This document shows, in pieces, positions 35,355-43,697 of a DNA stretch of 64,000 nt. Below the pieces are notes generated by a model. The model ran no database searches, was not told the DNA's origin, and was given only the letters and a program-made list of their open reading frames with translations. How positions within the stretch are numbered: the first letter of the stretch is position 1; the number at the start of each line of letters is the position of its first letter. Made by a program: the position numbers and the translations under genes. The DNA comes from an uncultured Dorea sp. (GTDB lineage: Bacteria; Bacillota; Clostridia; Lachnospirales; Lachnospiraceae), in contig CAJUMF010000016.1 of NCBI GenBank assembly GCA_910586965.1, positions 1 to 64,000 of the forward strand, written 5' to 3'.

Positions 35355-36839
35355 ATGAAGAAAATGATAAAAAGAATCGCTGCGGCAATGCTTGTAACAG
35401 TACTGACATTTATGTCGGCGGGAGGCAGCCTTACGGCGGAAGCAGCGGCTAAAGCACCAAAGAAGATGTCGCTTAAAGTAACGGCAAAAAAGATTGACAT
35501 CAAAGGAAAAGCGACGATTTCCGTGAAATCTGTAAAGCCGTCGGATGCCAGCAAAGCGGTAAAATATAAGTCAAGCAATAAAAAGGTAGCTGCCGTGTCA
35601 TCTAAAGGTGTTGTTACAGGCAAGAAAGCGGGAAAGGCTACGATCACAGTTACATCTAAAAAGAACAAAAAAGTAAAAAAGACGGTTAAGATAACAGTAA
35701 AAAATATGAAACCCACCAGTCTAAGTCTCAGTGCATCAAATCTTTCAATGACCGTCGGTGAGAAGGCGGAGACGAAAGCAACAGTAAAACCGGCAGGCGT
35801 ATATTGCCCTGTTTCTTACAAATCCAGCAATTTATCGGTGGCTTCTGTAGATAAAAACGGTAAAGTAACAGCGAAAGCTCCGGGAACGGCAGTTATCACA
35901 GCAAAGGCAAAAGAGAAAAACAGTAAAGGAAAGTACTTATCAAAAACCTGTAAGGTTACAGTTTCAAAAAAGCAAGTTGTATATGGAGAGGAATTTAAAG
36001 GAGAACTGGTGATCAGTGCTTCTGAGCTTAAGGCAAAGATTGACAGGAAGGAATCCATGATACTTGTAGATGCCAGAAATATTAAGGCCACGGCAGATAC
36101 GGCGAAAAATGCAATCACAATGTCGTGGCAGGATATATCCGATTCTTCCTTAAGTAACCGCGGCAAGGCAGGCTTTGCAAGGACACTGCCCCCAGCGGAA
36201 GTGAGTAAAAAGCTCAGTGCGCTTGGACTTGGATTAAATGATCAGATCTTCTTGTTCAGCGACAGGTATCAGACGTCGGGCTGGGGTGAAGACGGCAGGA
36301 TCGCATGGCAGCTTATCCAGTGTGGATATACGAATGTCCGGGTGGTTAACGGCGGCTTCCCGCTTATGAAAGATGCAGGGATCCCAACACAGAAAGGACC
36401 GTCAAAACCAGCGACAAAGACAGTGAATATCGCAAATGTAGATACAACAAATGAGGTGACGACAGAGGAACTTCTGAAAGATTATGCATCCTATAAAGTT
36501 GTTGATGTCCGCACGGATGATGAGTTTAAGGGGATTAAAGTTGAAGAAGGGACAACCGGAGGGCATATGAAGGATGCTTTGCAGGTTCGCTTTACAGATA
36601 TGTTCCGGCCGGACGGAACACTCAAGAGCAACAGTGAATTAGTGCGGTTGTTTGATGCGGCAGGAATTAAAAAGACAGATAAGATAGCCACATGTTGTAC
36701 GGGAGGAATCCGTTCCGGATACATGCAGCTCGTGCTTAAGATGCTCGGTTATGAGAACAGCTATAATTATGCGGAATCAGTCTACAGATGGTCGAATACT
36801 GCGGATGCAGGCACAGGAGACTACTGGGTTCAGCAATAG
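35355..36839 (+). CDS. Secreted Big2-rhodanese protein
   Basis: The 494-residue product has a signal peptidase I-type signal (MKKMIKRIAAAM ... AEAAA, about 1-32) and no lipobox. Two Lys-rich Ig-like Big2 repeats (about 38-115 and 120-205, with YKSSNKKVAAVSSKG and YKSSNLSVASVDKNG) probably hold it at the cell wall. Two rhodanese domains follow: the first without Cys, the second with Cys448 in CCTGGIRSGY. The rhodanese half is a paralogue of the first lipoprotein (same TQKG linker and CTGGIRS loop). It thus combines the surface-protein module common in this window with sulfurtransferase activity. An AAGGAAAGG precedes the start. Confidence 0.86.
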   Translation: MKKMIKRIAAAMLVTVLTFMSAGGSLTAEAAAKAPKKMSLKVTAKKIDIKGKATISVKSVKPSDASKAVKYKSSNKKVAAVSSKGVVTGKKAGKATITVTSKKNKKVKKTVKITVKNMKPTSLSLSASNLSMTVGEKAETKATVKPAGVYCPVSYKSSNLSVASVDKNGKVTAKAPGTAVITAKAKEKNSKGKYLSKTCKVTVSKKQVVYGEEFKGELVISASELKAKIDRKESMILVDARNIKATADTAKNAITMSWQDISDSSLSNRGKAGFARTLPPAEVSKKLSALGLGLNDQIFLFSDRYQTSGWGEDGRIAWQLIQCGYTNVRVVNGGFPLMKDAGIPTQKGPSKPATKTVNIANVDTTNEVTTEELLKDYASYKVVDVRTDDEFKGIKVEEGTTGGHMKDALQVRFTDMFRPDGTLKSNSELVRLFDAAGIKKTDKIATCCTGGIRSGYMQLVLKMLGYENSYNYAESVYRWSNTADAGTGDYWVQQ

Positions 36840-36870
36840 AAATTGATAAAATGCACAGGCGGAGAAATGT

Positions 36871-39186
36871 ATGGAAGACAGAAGAAAACTTGCAGACGGA
36901 AAAGAGATATGGGTAATAAAAGCAGGATTTCCTGATGCACCCATTAAAAAGTGGTGGTCAGAATATGTTTTTTCCAATTCCCTTAAAAAATATCTGGAAA
37001 GACTGGGATGTTACGTTATAATCGAATCCTATGATGAGTGGTATGACAGTGGAGAGGCGGATGTTGTAATCGTGTTGCGGGGGCATAAGGAGTATTTCCC
37101 GGACAGGAGCAATAAAGACTGCCTGTATATTATGTGGAATCTAAGCCATCCGGCCACAATTACAGACGAGGAATATCAGTCGTATGACCTCCTGTGCATT
37201 GGTTCAAGGAAACATGCAGAAAAAGTCGCGCAGAAAGTGACTGTGCCGATAAAATACCTTCCCATGTGCGCGGATACAGAACTGTTTTATCCGGAAGAAT
37301 CTGAGCACATCGGGAAGGGATATGACTGGATATTTGTCGGCAATTCAAGATATGTCAGACGAAAAAGTGTCTCCTGGTCAATTGAGCATGGGATTCCCTT
37401 AAAAATATGGGGGGCAAACTGGAAGAATTTCATCCCTGACAGTGAAAAATATGTGGTGGCTGATAATATCCCCAATGACAAACTGCCAGAACTCTATAGA
37501 AATGCAAAGGTTACGGTAGACGATCACTATGAGGATATGATAGAAAGCGGATTTATCAACACAAGGATCATAGAAGCATTTGCCTGCGGGCTGCCTGTGA
37601 TATCGGATTACTCGGAAGTGCTTTCTGATATGTTCGGGGATGCAATTCTGTGTTATCGCGATGAAGAAGAGTTTGTCAGACAGAAAGAAAGAATCGTTGA
37701 GGACTATGATAACGTCAAGGAGAAAGTACGGGCATTATGGCCGCTGATCCGTGATCAGTATTCTTTCAGTGTCCGTGCAGAGCAGCTCGTTCAGTACAGC
37801 AGGAAGATCAGGGAATATGGCAGGGAATGTATCCGATGTATGGACAGGCTTTTGTCACCGGATCTTATGAAAGAAAAACCAGAGCAAATCGTTTGCCAGA
37901 GAGAAGAGTTGACGGATATTAAAGTATCTGTTATTGTGGCTGTATATAACGTCTCAGAGTATTTACCGGCCTGTATGGACAGTATCATAGGGCAGACTTT
38001 GCAGGAGATTGAAATCATCTGTATCGATGACGGTTCAGAAGATGATTCGTTAGAAATACTTAAAAAATACGCAGGAAAAGACCGCAGGATATCTGTATTT
38101 ACTCAGGAAAACTGCGGTCTTCCGACAGTGCGGAACAGAGGATGCAGGAAAGCTTTGGGAGAATATGTCTATTTTATTGACAGCGATGACACTTTAGAGG
38201 AAAAGGCCCTTGAGAATCTGTATCAGAAAAGCAGTGAGCAGAATCTTGATATCTTGTATTTTAACGGAAGGACAGTATTTGAAACCCCAGGTGACAGGGA
38301 AAGACGCCCTGAACTTGAGAATTATTATCTTCGGAAAGCGGCGTATCCGGAGTGTTTAAAAGGGACGCAGATGTTGACCAAGATGCGGAAAAACAAAGAA
38401 TACCGGGCGAGCGTCGTGATGCAGTTCTACCGGAGAGGATTTCTTGAGGATGCCGGTCTTGCGTTCTATCCGGGTATCCTGCATGAAGACAATGATTTTT
38501 CTTTTCGGGCGATGCTTAAGGCAGAACGTACGGGATATCTTCCGGCGGATTACTACAGGCGCAGAGTGCATGAAGGCTCGATCATATCCGAGACAAATGG
38601 AATCTTGCATACGTATGGATATTTCCGGGCCTTACAGAATATGACTTTCTTTGCAGAAACAAGGGATTATGATACAGATACGCAGGAAATGATTTATGAT
38701 ATCTTAAAAGGGATGCGATGCAGTCTGAAGAAGGAATTCCAAAAGCTGACCTGGCAGGAGCGGAAGGCTTTTGATAAGCTTTTGGGGGCGGAAAGCTTTT
38801 TGTTCTGGATGTATGTGGAGCGGGAAGAGACTGCGCTTTATACAACGCCGGAAAAGGAAGATATCGATGTGAAACAAAGGATACTAAAGCTCAGTCAGGA
38901 GAAGATAAAGCTTAACGATAAGCTGCAGCAGACATACAAAGAGAAGTCAGAGATCAACGCAAAGCTGCAGCGGACGTACAAAGAAAAGTCAGAGATCAAC
39001 CGGAAACTTCAAGTCACCTATGGAGAGAAGTATGACAGAGGAGTAAGAATAAAAAGTCTTGAGAAAGAGCTTGCATCTATAAAAAGATCCAGAAGCTATA
39101 AGCTTGCGCGGCTTATAGGATTTCCGGTACGTTGTTTCCGGAAGATTTTAAAGGCAGTGAAGAATAGATACAAAGGAGAACAGTAG
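36871..39186 (+). CDS. Bifunctional CgeB-like/GT2 glycosyltransferase with coiled tail
   Basis: In 771 residues, the N-terminal part (about 10-330) resembles CgeB/GT-B-type transferases (KYLPMCADTELFYP, DWIFVGNSRYVRRK, RIIEAFACGLPVISD). The second part (about 350-590) is a GT2 domain (VSVIVAVYNVSEYLPACMDS, CIDDGSEDDSLEIL, FIDSDDTLEEKALE with the DxD-like motif). The tail (about 670-740) has 14-residue repeats of the form KLQxTYKEKSEINx, then a basic amphipathic end (RSYKLARLIGFPVRCFRKIL) that may lie on the membrane. It is the first of four glycosyltransferase genes and ends 1 nt before the next. Likely role: building a surface glycan. Confidence 0.86.
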   Translation: MEDRRKLADGKEIWVIKAGFPDAPIKKWWSEYVFSNSLKKYLERLGCYVIIESYDEWYDSGEADVVIVLRGHKEYFPDRSNKDCLYIMWNLSHPATITDEEYQSYDLLCIGSRKHAEKVAQKVTVPIKYLPMCADTELFYPEESEHIGKGYDWIFVGNSRYVRRKSVSWSIEHGIPLKIWGANWKNFIPDSEKYVVADNIPNDKLPELYRNAKVTVDDHYEDMIESGFINTRIIEAFACGLPVISDYSEVLSDMFGDAILCYRDEEEFVRQKERIVEDYDNVKEKVRALWPLIRDQYSFSVRAEQLVQYSRKIREYGRECIRCMDRLLSPDLMKEKPEQIVCQREELTDIKVSVIVAVYNVSEYLPACMDSIIGQTLQEIEIICIDDGSEDDSLEILKKYAGKDRRISVFTQENCGLPTVRNRGCRKALGEYVYFIDSDDTLEEKALENLYQKSSEQNLDILYFNGRTVFETPGDRERRPELENYYLRKAAYPECLKGTQMLTKMRKNKEYRASVVMQFYRRGFLEDAGLAFYPGILHEDNDFSFRAMLKAERTGYLPADYYRRRVHEGSIISETNGILHTYGYFRALQNMTFFAETRDYDTDTQEMIYDILKGMRCSLKKEFQKLTWQERKAFDKLLGAESFLFWMYVEREETALYTTPEKEDIDVKQRILKLSQEKIKLNDKLQQTYKEKSEINAKLQRTYKEKSEINRKLQVTYGEKYDRGVRIKSLEKELASIKRSRSYKLARLIGFPVRCFRKILKAVKNRYKGEQ

Positions 39187-39187
39187 T

Positions 39188-41422
39188 ATGGCAGATATCT
39201 CCGTGATCATGCCGGTATATAACAGCGAGAACTATTTAGAGAAGACACTGTCTTCGCTTACAGGACAGACGTTAGAGGATATAGAGATTATCTGTATCAA
39301 CGATGGCTCAACGGATAGTTCGGCCGAGATCCTTAATAAATTTTCTGATAAAGATAACAGGATAAAAGTATTTGACCAGAACCATGCAGGGGCCGGAGGA
39401 GCAAGGAATACAGGACTTTCTATGGCTTCAGGGGAGTATGTGGTATTTCTTGATTCTGATGACTTTTTTGACAGGACCCTGCTGGAAAAGATTGTAGTGA
39501 AAGGAAGAAACGTACAGGCAGATGCGTTACTTTTCGGAGCGAAAAGATATGATGACAGAACCGGAGAAACGACGAATGCCCCCAGATATCTGTGGAGAAG
39601 ACTGATTCCTGAACAGGAGGTCTTTTCAAGGAGGGATATGGACGGAAAACTGTTTGGCCTTACGACCCCTCCGCCATGGACCAAGGCATTTCGACGGGAT
39701 TTTATCCTGGAGCAGAAAATTCTTTTTCAGGAGCTTCCCAACAGTAATGATGTACGTTTTGTACTGACTGCTCTTGCAGCGGCGGAGCGGATTGCAGTCA
39801 TACGGGAAGATCTTGTGTACTACCGTGTGTTCAGAGAAGGGAGTCTTCAGAATAAAAAAGATGAAGCTCCGCTGTGCTTTCTTGAAGCTTACAGAGCGGC
39901 CTATGATGAGCTGAACCGCAGAAGGCTTTACGCCGAGGTGGAAAGAGGCTTCTGTGATATGGTGCTTTCAGGATGTGTATATAATCTGAATACAATTTAC
40001 AGTGAAAAAGCACGTTGGAGTATCATGCGTGCTTTATGCAGCGATAGATTCACAGATATGGGGATTTTAAATCATCCGGCAAAGTATTATGACATGCCGG
40101 AATATTTCTATCGGATTGCCGGGATACCTTTTGCGGTGGAGGTAAGGGAAGAGCAGGACAGGTTAAGAGCGCAGGAAAGAACTGTACAATATAGCGCAGG
40201 AGAAGACAAGTGCGGTACAGAGAACAATATTCTTCCGGGGAAGATAAAAGTATCTGTCGTTGTTGCGGTTTACAATATGCAGCGGTACCTTGCGGAATGT
40301 ATTGACAGTATCCTTGCACAGACGTTAGAGGAATTGGAAGTACTTTGTATTGATGACGGATCTACAGACCAGTCTTTGGAGCTTTTACATTTCTATGCCA
40401 GAAAGGATGCAAGAGTTAAGGTATACCATCAGCAAAATGCCGGTTTGTCAGCAGCAAGGAATAGGGGAGTGTCCCTGGCGGCAGGTGAATATATCTATTT
40501 TCTGGACAGTGATGACATGCTGGTGCCGGAAGGGTTGGAGGTGTTGTATCAGAAGAGTGCGGAAAAGGAATTGGATATTCTGTATTTTAATGGGGAAGCT
40601 TTCTATGAAAGCCATGCGTTAGAAAGCGGTCATCCTGAATTCAGAGATTACTATATAAGGAAGGGAAGTTATCCGGAGCAGTGCCCGGGACAGGAGATGT
40701 TTGTGCGGATGCGCCGCACCGGAGAATATCGGACAAATACAGGGCTGCAGTTCTTTAGACGCGGGTTTCTAAAGATGTGGGGGTGTTGTTTTTGCCCGGG
40801 GATACTCCATGAGGATAATGATTTCACTTTTATTACTTTGCTTACAGCAAAAAGAGTCGGATACACAGAAGGTGTTTATTTTAGAAGGAGAATCCGGAAC
40901 GACTCCATTATGACGGCAGGGACAAGCTTTGCCCATAGTTACGGATATTTCAGAGGATTTTTAAATATGCTGTCATTTGTCACACGGCAGGACTTCCCGG
41001 AAGAAATGACAAGTGTGCTCTACGATACCCTGAGAGGAGTACTTGATAATGCAAAAAGCCGGTACAATGAACTGCCGGAGGAAGAAAGATATGCATATCT
41101 TGGGCTTGAAGGGATGGAGCAGACATTGTTCAGGCTTTTCGTGGAGGAAGAGGCAATCGCACATGCAGGCATGAAGCGGGCTTACAGAGAAAAGTCTGAG
41201 ATAAACCGGATACTGCAGAAGACATATGCAGAAAAATCAGAGATAAATCGGAAGCTTCAGATCACGTATAAAGAAAAATACGACCGCGGGGTTAAGATCA
41301 AGCAGTTAGAGCGGGAACTTGAGGCGATCAAAGAGTCAGAGACATATCGACTGGCACGTATGATCGGATTCCCTGTACGGGTAATCCGGAAATTTATCAA
41401 AAAGGTGAAAAAGAGTACGTAA
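39188..41422 (+). CDS. Tandem GT2 glycosyltransferase with coiled tail
   Basis: The 744-residue protein has two GT2 domains: about 1-230 (ISVIMPVYNSENYLEKTLSS, INDGSTDSSAEIL, FLDSDDFFD) and about 355-590 (VSVVVAVYNMQRYLAECIDS, IDDGSTDQSLELL, FLDSDDMLVPEG). The second is close to the GT2 domain of the upstream gene. The tail repeats AYREKSEINRILQKTYAEKS and ends in a basic LARMIGFPVRVIRKFIKKVKK, matching the upstream protein. The gene starts 1 nt after that stop; GGAGAACAGT supports the start. The two proteins probably act together through their shared tails. Confidence 0.88.
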   Translation: MADISVIMPVYNSENYLEKTLSSLTGQTLEDIEIICINDGSTDSSAEILNKFSDKDNRIKVFDQNHAGAGGARNTGLSMASGEYVVFLDSDDFFDRTLLEKIVVKGRNVQADALLFGAKRYDDRTGETTNAPRYLWRRLIPEQEVFSRRDMDGKLFGLTTPPPWTKAFRRDFILEQKILFQELPNSNDVRFVLTALAAAERIAVIREDLVYYRVFREGSLQNKKDEAPLCFLEAYRAAYDELNRRRLYAEVERGFCDMVLSGCVYNLNTIYSEKARWSIMRALCSDRFTDMGILNHPAKYYDMPEYFYRIAGIPFAVEVREEQDRLRAQERTVQYSAGEDKCGTENNILPGKIKVSVVVAVYNMQRYLAECIDSILAQTLEELEVLCIDDGSTDQSLELLHFYARKDARVKVYHQQNAGLSAARNRGVSLAAGEYIYFLDSDDMLVPEGLEVLYQKSAEKELDILYFNGEAFYESHALESGHPEFRDYYIRKGSYPEQCPGQEMFVRMRRTGEYRTNTGLQFFRRGFLKMWGCCFCPGILHEDNDFTFITLLTAKRVGYTEGVYFRRRIRNDSIMTAGTSFAHSYGYFRGFLNMLSFVTRQDFPEEMTSVLYDTLRGVLDNAKSRYNELPEEERYAYLGLEGMEQTLFRLFVEEEAIAHAGMKRAYREKSEINRILQKTYAEKSEINRKLQITYKEKYDRGVKIKQLERELEAIKESETYRLARMIGFPVRVIRKFIKKVKKST

Positions 41423-41447
41423 CAGTACATGAAAGCAGGAGATTCAT

Positions 41448-42593
41448 ATGGCAAAAGTATCAATTATCATACCGGTATATAATGTGGAAAAATATCTTGC
41501 AGAATGTATGGAGAGTGTCGTTGGGCAAACACTTGCAGATATAGAGATCATCTGTGTCAATGACGGCTCTTTGGATGGTTCCTTAAAGGTACTTAAGGAA
41601 TATGAAAGACAGGATCATAGAATCGTTCTGATCAGTCAGGAGAATCGGGGATACGGAAGCGCCGTGAACTGCGGGATGGCGTGTGCGTCCGGAGAGTATG
41701 TAGGAATTGTGGAGCCGGACGATTACATTGCACCTGACATGTATGAGGAACTTTATAGGGCGGCAAAAGAATATGCTCTGGACTTTGTAAAGGCGGATTT
41801 TTACCGTTTTACGGCAAATGAGGGCGGAGAGAGGGAGTTTGCCTATAACCATCTCTCGCCAAACCCGGCGGACTATCATAAAGTATTCAACCCGGGCAGA
41901 CAGCCGGAGGCGCTCCGCTTTATCATGAATACATGGAGTGGCATCTACCGCCGGGATTTTCTGGAAAAATACGGCATCCGGCACCATGAGACGCCGGGAG
42001 CATCCTTTCAGGACAATGGATTCTGGATTCAGACATTTGTCTATGGAGAGCGGGCGATGCTTATCGATAAGCCCTATTACAGAAACCGCCGGGACAATCC
42101 GGATTCTTCCGTCAACAGCCGGGAAAAGGTCTACTGCATCAATATAGAATATGATTATATCCGGGGGCTCCTGATAAAGAATCCCGTGGTGTGGGAACGG
42201 TTTAAATATATGTACTGGTTCAAGAAATACCACAATTATATGGGAACACTCTGGAGAATCGGTGAGGAGTACCGAAGGGAATATGTCTTAAGGTTCAGCG
42301 AAGAGCTAAAGCGTGGAATGGCGCTGGGAGAGATTAAGAGAGACGTATTTTCCGATTCGGCATGGAGCCACATCGAGGGCATGACAGAAGATGCAGAGCA
42401 GTATTATATCTGCCGGGTTTATGCGAAAAGTGTGGATGAGCGGTTATTTGAGCGCATAAATGAGCTGGAGCTTAAGAATCAGAAACTGAAAAATGAGATT
42501 GCAAGAGTACGCGGCTCAAAGTCTTTCCGGCTTGGGAGGATGATTTTATGCGTACCCGGGAAATTGAGAAAGCTGGTTGGCGGGAAGAGATGA
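41448..42593 (+). CDS. GT2 family glycosyltransferase
   Basis: The 381-residue enzyme has one N-terminal GT-A domain (VSIIIPVYNVEKYLAECMES, CVNDGSLDGSLKVL, GIVEPDDYIAPDMYEEL) and a C-terminal helical part (about 250-381) ending in a short coiled coil and basic RGSKSFRLGRMILCVPGKL, a shorter version of the tails upstream. AGGAGATTCAT precedes the ATG. It lies 25 nt after the tandem GT2 gene. Confidence 0.9.
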   Translation: MAKVSIIIPVYNVEKYLAECMESVVGQTLADIEIICVNDGSLDGSLKVLKEYERQDHRIVLISQENRGYGSAVNCGMACASGEYVGIVEPDDYIAPDMYEELYRAAKEYALDFVKADFYRFTANEGGEREFAYNHLSPNPADYHKVFNPGRQPEALRFIMNTWSGIYRRDFLEKYGIRHHETPGASFQDNGFWIQTFVYGERAMLIDKPYYRNRRDNPDSSVNSREKVYCINIEYDYIRGLLIKNPVVWERFKYMYWFKKYHNYMGTLWRIGEEYRREYVLRFSEELKRGMALGEIKRDVFSDSAWSHIEGMTEDAEQYYICRVYAKSVDERLFERINELELKNQKLKNEIARVRGSKSFRLGRMILCVPGKLRKLVGGKR

Positions 42594-42620
42594 AAAACCG
42601 GGAAAGTGGTGGAGACCAGG

Positions 42621-43583
42621 ATGGATAGCAAAGATTTGAAGGTGTCGGTCATCGTGCCGGTTTACAATGGGGAAAAGTATATTGAAGAATGTATGGACAG
42701 CATCGTCGGGCAGACGCTGAGAGAGATAGAGATTATCTGTGTGGACGATGGTTCTACGGACGGCTCACCGGAAATCCTGGAGCGGTTCAGGCGGCAGGAC
42801 AAAAGGGTGCGCCTTATAAGTCAGGAAAATGCGGGCGCGGGTGCGGCAAGGAACAGAGGGTTTAAAGAGGCAGGGGGAGAATACCTGTCGTTTTTGGATG
42901 CAGATGATTTCTTTGAGCCGGATATGCTGGAGACAGCTTACCGGAAAGCGAAGGAGCAGAAAGCACAGATTCTTGTATTCGGTTCCGACCAGTACCGGAG
43001 CGATTTAGAAAGATATCATCAGGTGGGATGGACAATCCGGAGACATGCCCTGCCGCCGTACCGCCCTATGAATTACCGAACGTTCACGGAAAATGTATTC
43101 AAAGTGTTCGTGGGCTGGACATGGGATAAGCTGTTTGAAAGAGAATTCGTCCTGAAACATGGGCTTGAATTTCAGGAGCAGCGGACGTCCAACGACCTTC
43201 TCTTCGTCTTTTCGGCACTTGTGCTGGCAGAGCAGATTGAGGTGGAAGAGAGGGTGCTGGCGCATCAGCGAAGGGATAATCCCGAGTCTTTATCCAACAC
43301 AAGGGAAAAGTCGTGGCAGTGTTTTTATCATGCACTGACGGCGCTTAAGGAAAATCTGATAAAGTACGGGCTGTACTATGAACTGGAGAAGGATTTTATC
43401 AATTATGCGCTGCATTTTTCCCTGTGGAACTATAAGACGATACAGGGAGAGAAAAAGGAAGAGTTACGCAGGATGCTAAAAAAAAGGTGGTTTCGGGAGC
43501 TTGGGATTGCGGGGCGGAAGAAAGAGTATTTTTATGACAAGGGGGAGTATGGGGAGTACAGGGAGATTATGAAAATTTTTTAG
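42621..43583 (+). CDS. GT2 family glycosyltransferase
   Basis: The 320-residue product has an N-terminal GT2 domain (VSVIVPVYNGEKYIEECMDS, CVDDGSTDGSPEIL, FLDADDFFEPDMLE) and a C-terminal extension with WTWDKLFEREFVLKHGLEFQ and NDLLFVFSALVLAE, typical of surface-polysaccharide transferases of this subgroup. ATG 42621 with GGAG upstream is preferred to GTG 42606. It is the last of the four-gene set. No flippase, polymerase or exporter gene lies in the window, so the pathway must continue elsewhere. Confidence 0.88.
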   Translation: MDSKDLKVSVIVPVYNGEKYIEECMDSIVGQTLREIEIICVDDGSTDGSPEILERFRRQDKRVRLISQENAGAGAARNRGFKEAGGEYLSFLDADDFFEPDMLETAYRKAKEQKAQILVFGSDQYRSDLERYHQVGWTIRRHALPPYRPMNYRTFTENVFKVFVGWTWDKLFEREFVLKHGLEFQEQRTSNDLLFVFSALVLAEQIEVEERVLAHQRRDNPESLSNTREKSWQCFYHALTALKENLIKYGLYYELEKDFINYALHFSLWNYKTIQGEKKEELRRMLKKRWFRELGIAGRKKEYFYDKGEYGEYREIMKIF

Positions 43584-43620
43584 AGGAAGGTATATTTATG
43601 TAGCTGAGAAAGTTTTGGCA

Positions 43621-43629
43621 TGATATAAT
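43621..43629 (+). promoter_or_regulatory. Extended -10 promoter for the DUF1703 gene
   Basis: TGATATAAT at 43621-43629 is a consensus extended -10 element (TGnTATAAT) 69 nt before the start. No good -35 box was found. Confidence 0.5.
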
Positions 43630-43697
43630 GTATTAACTCTGATTTTGGAAGACAGACTTGGCAGGGCAATCGGCGATAATTGAAAGGAAGTGGGCTT

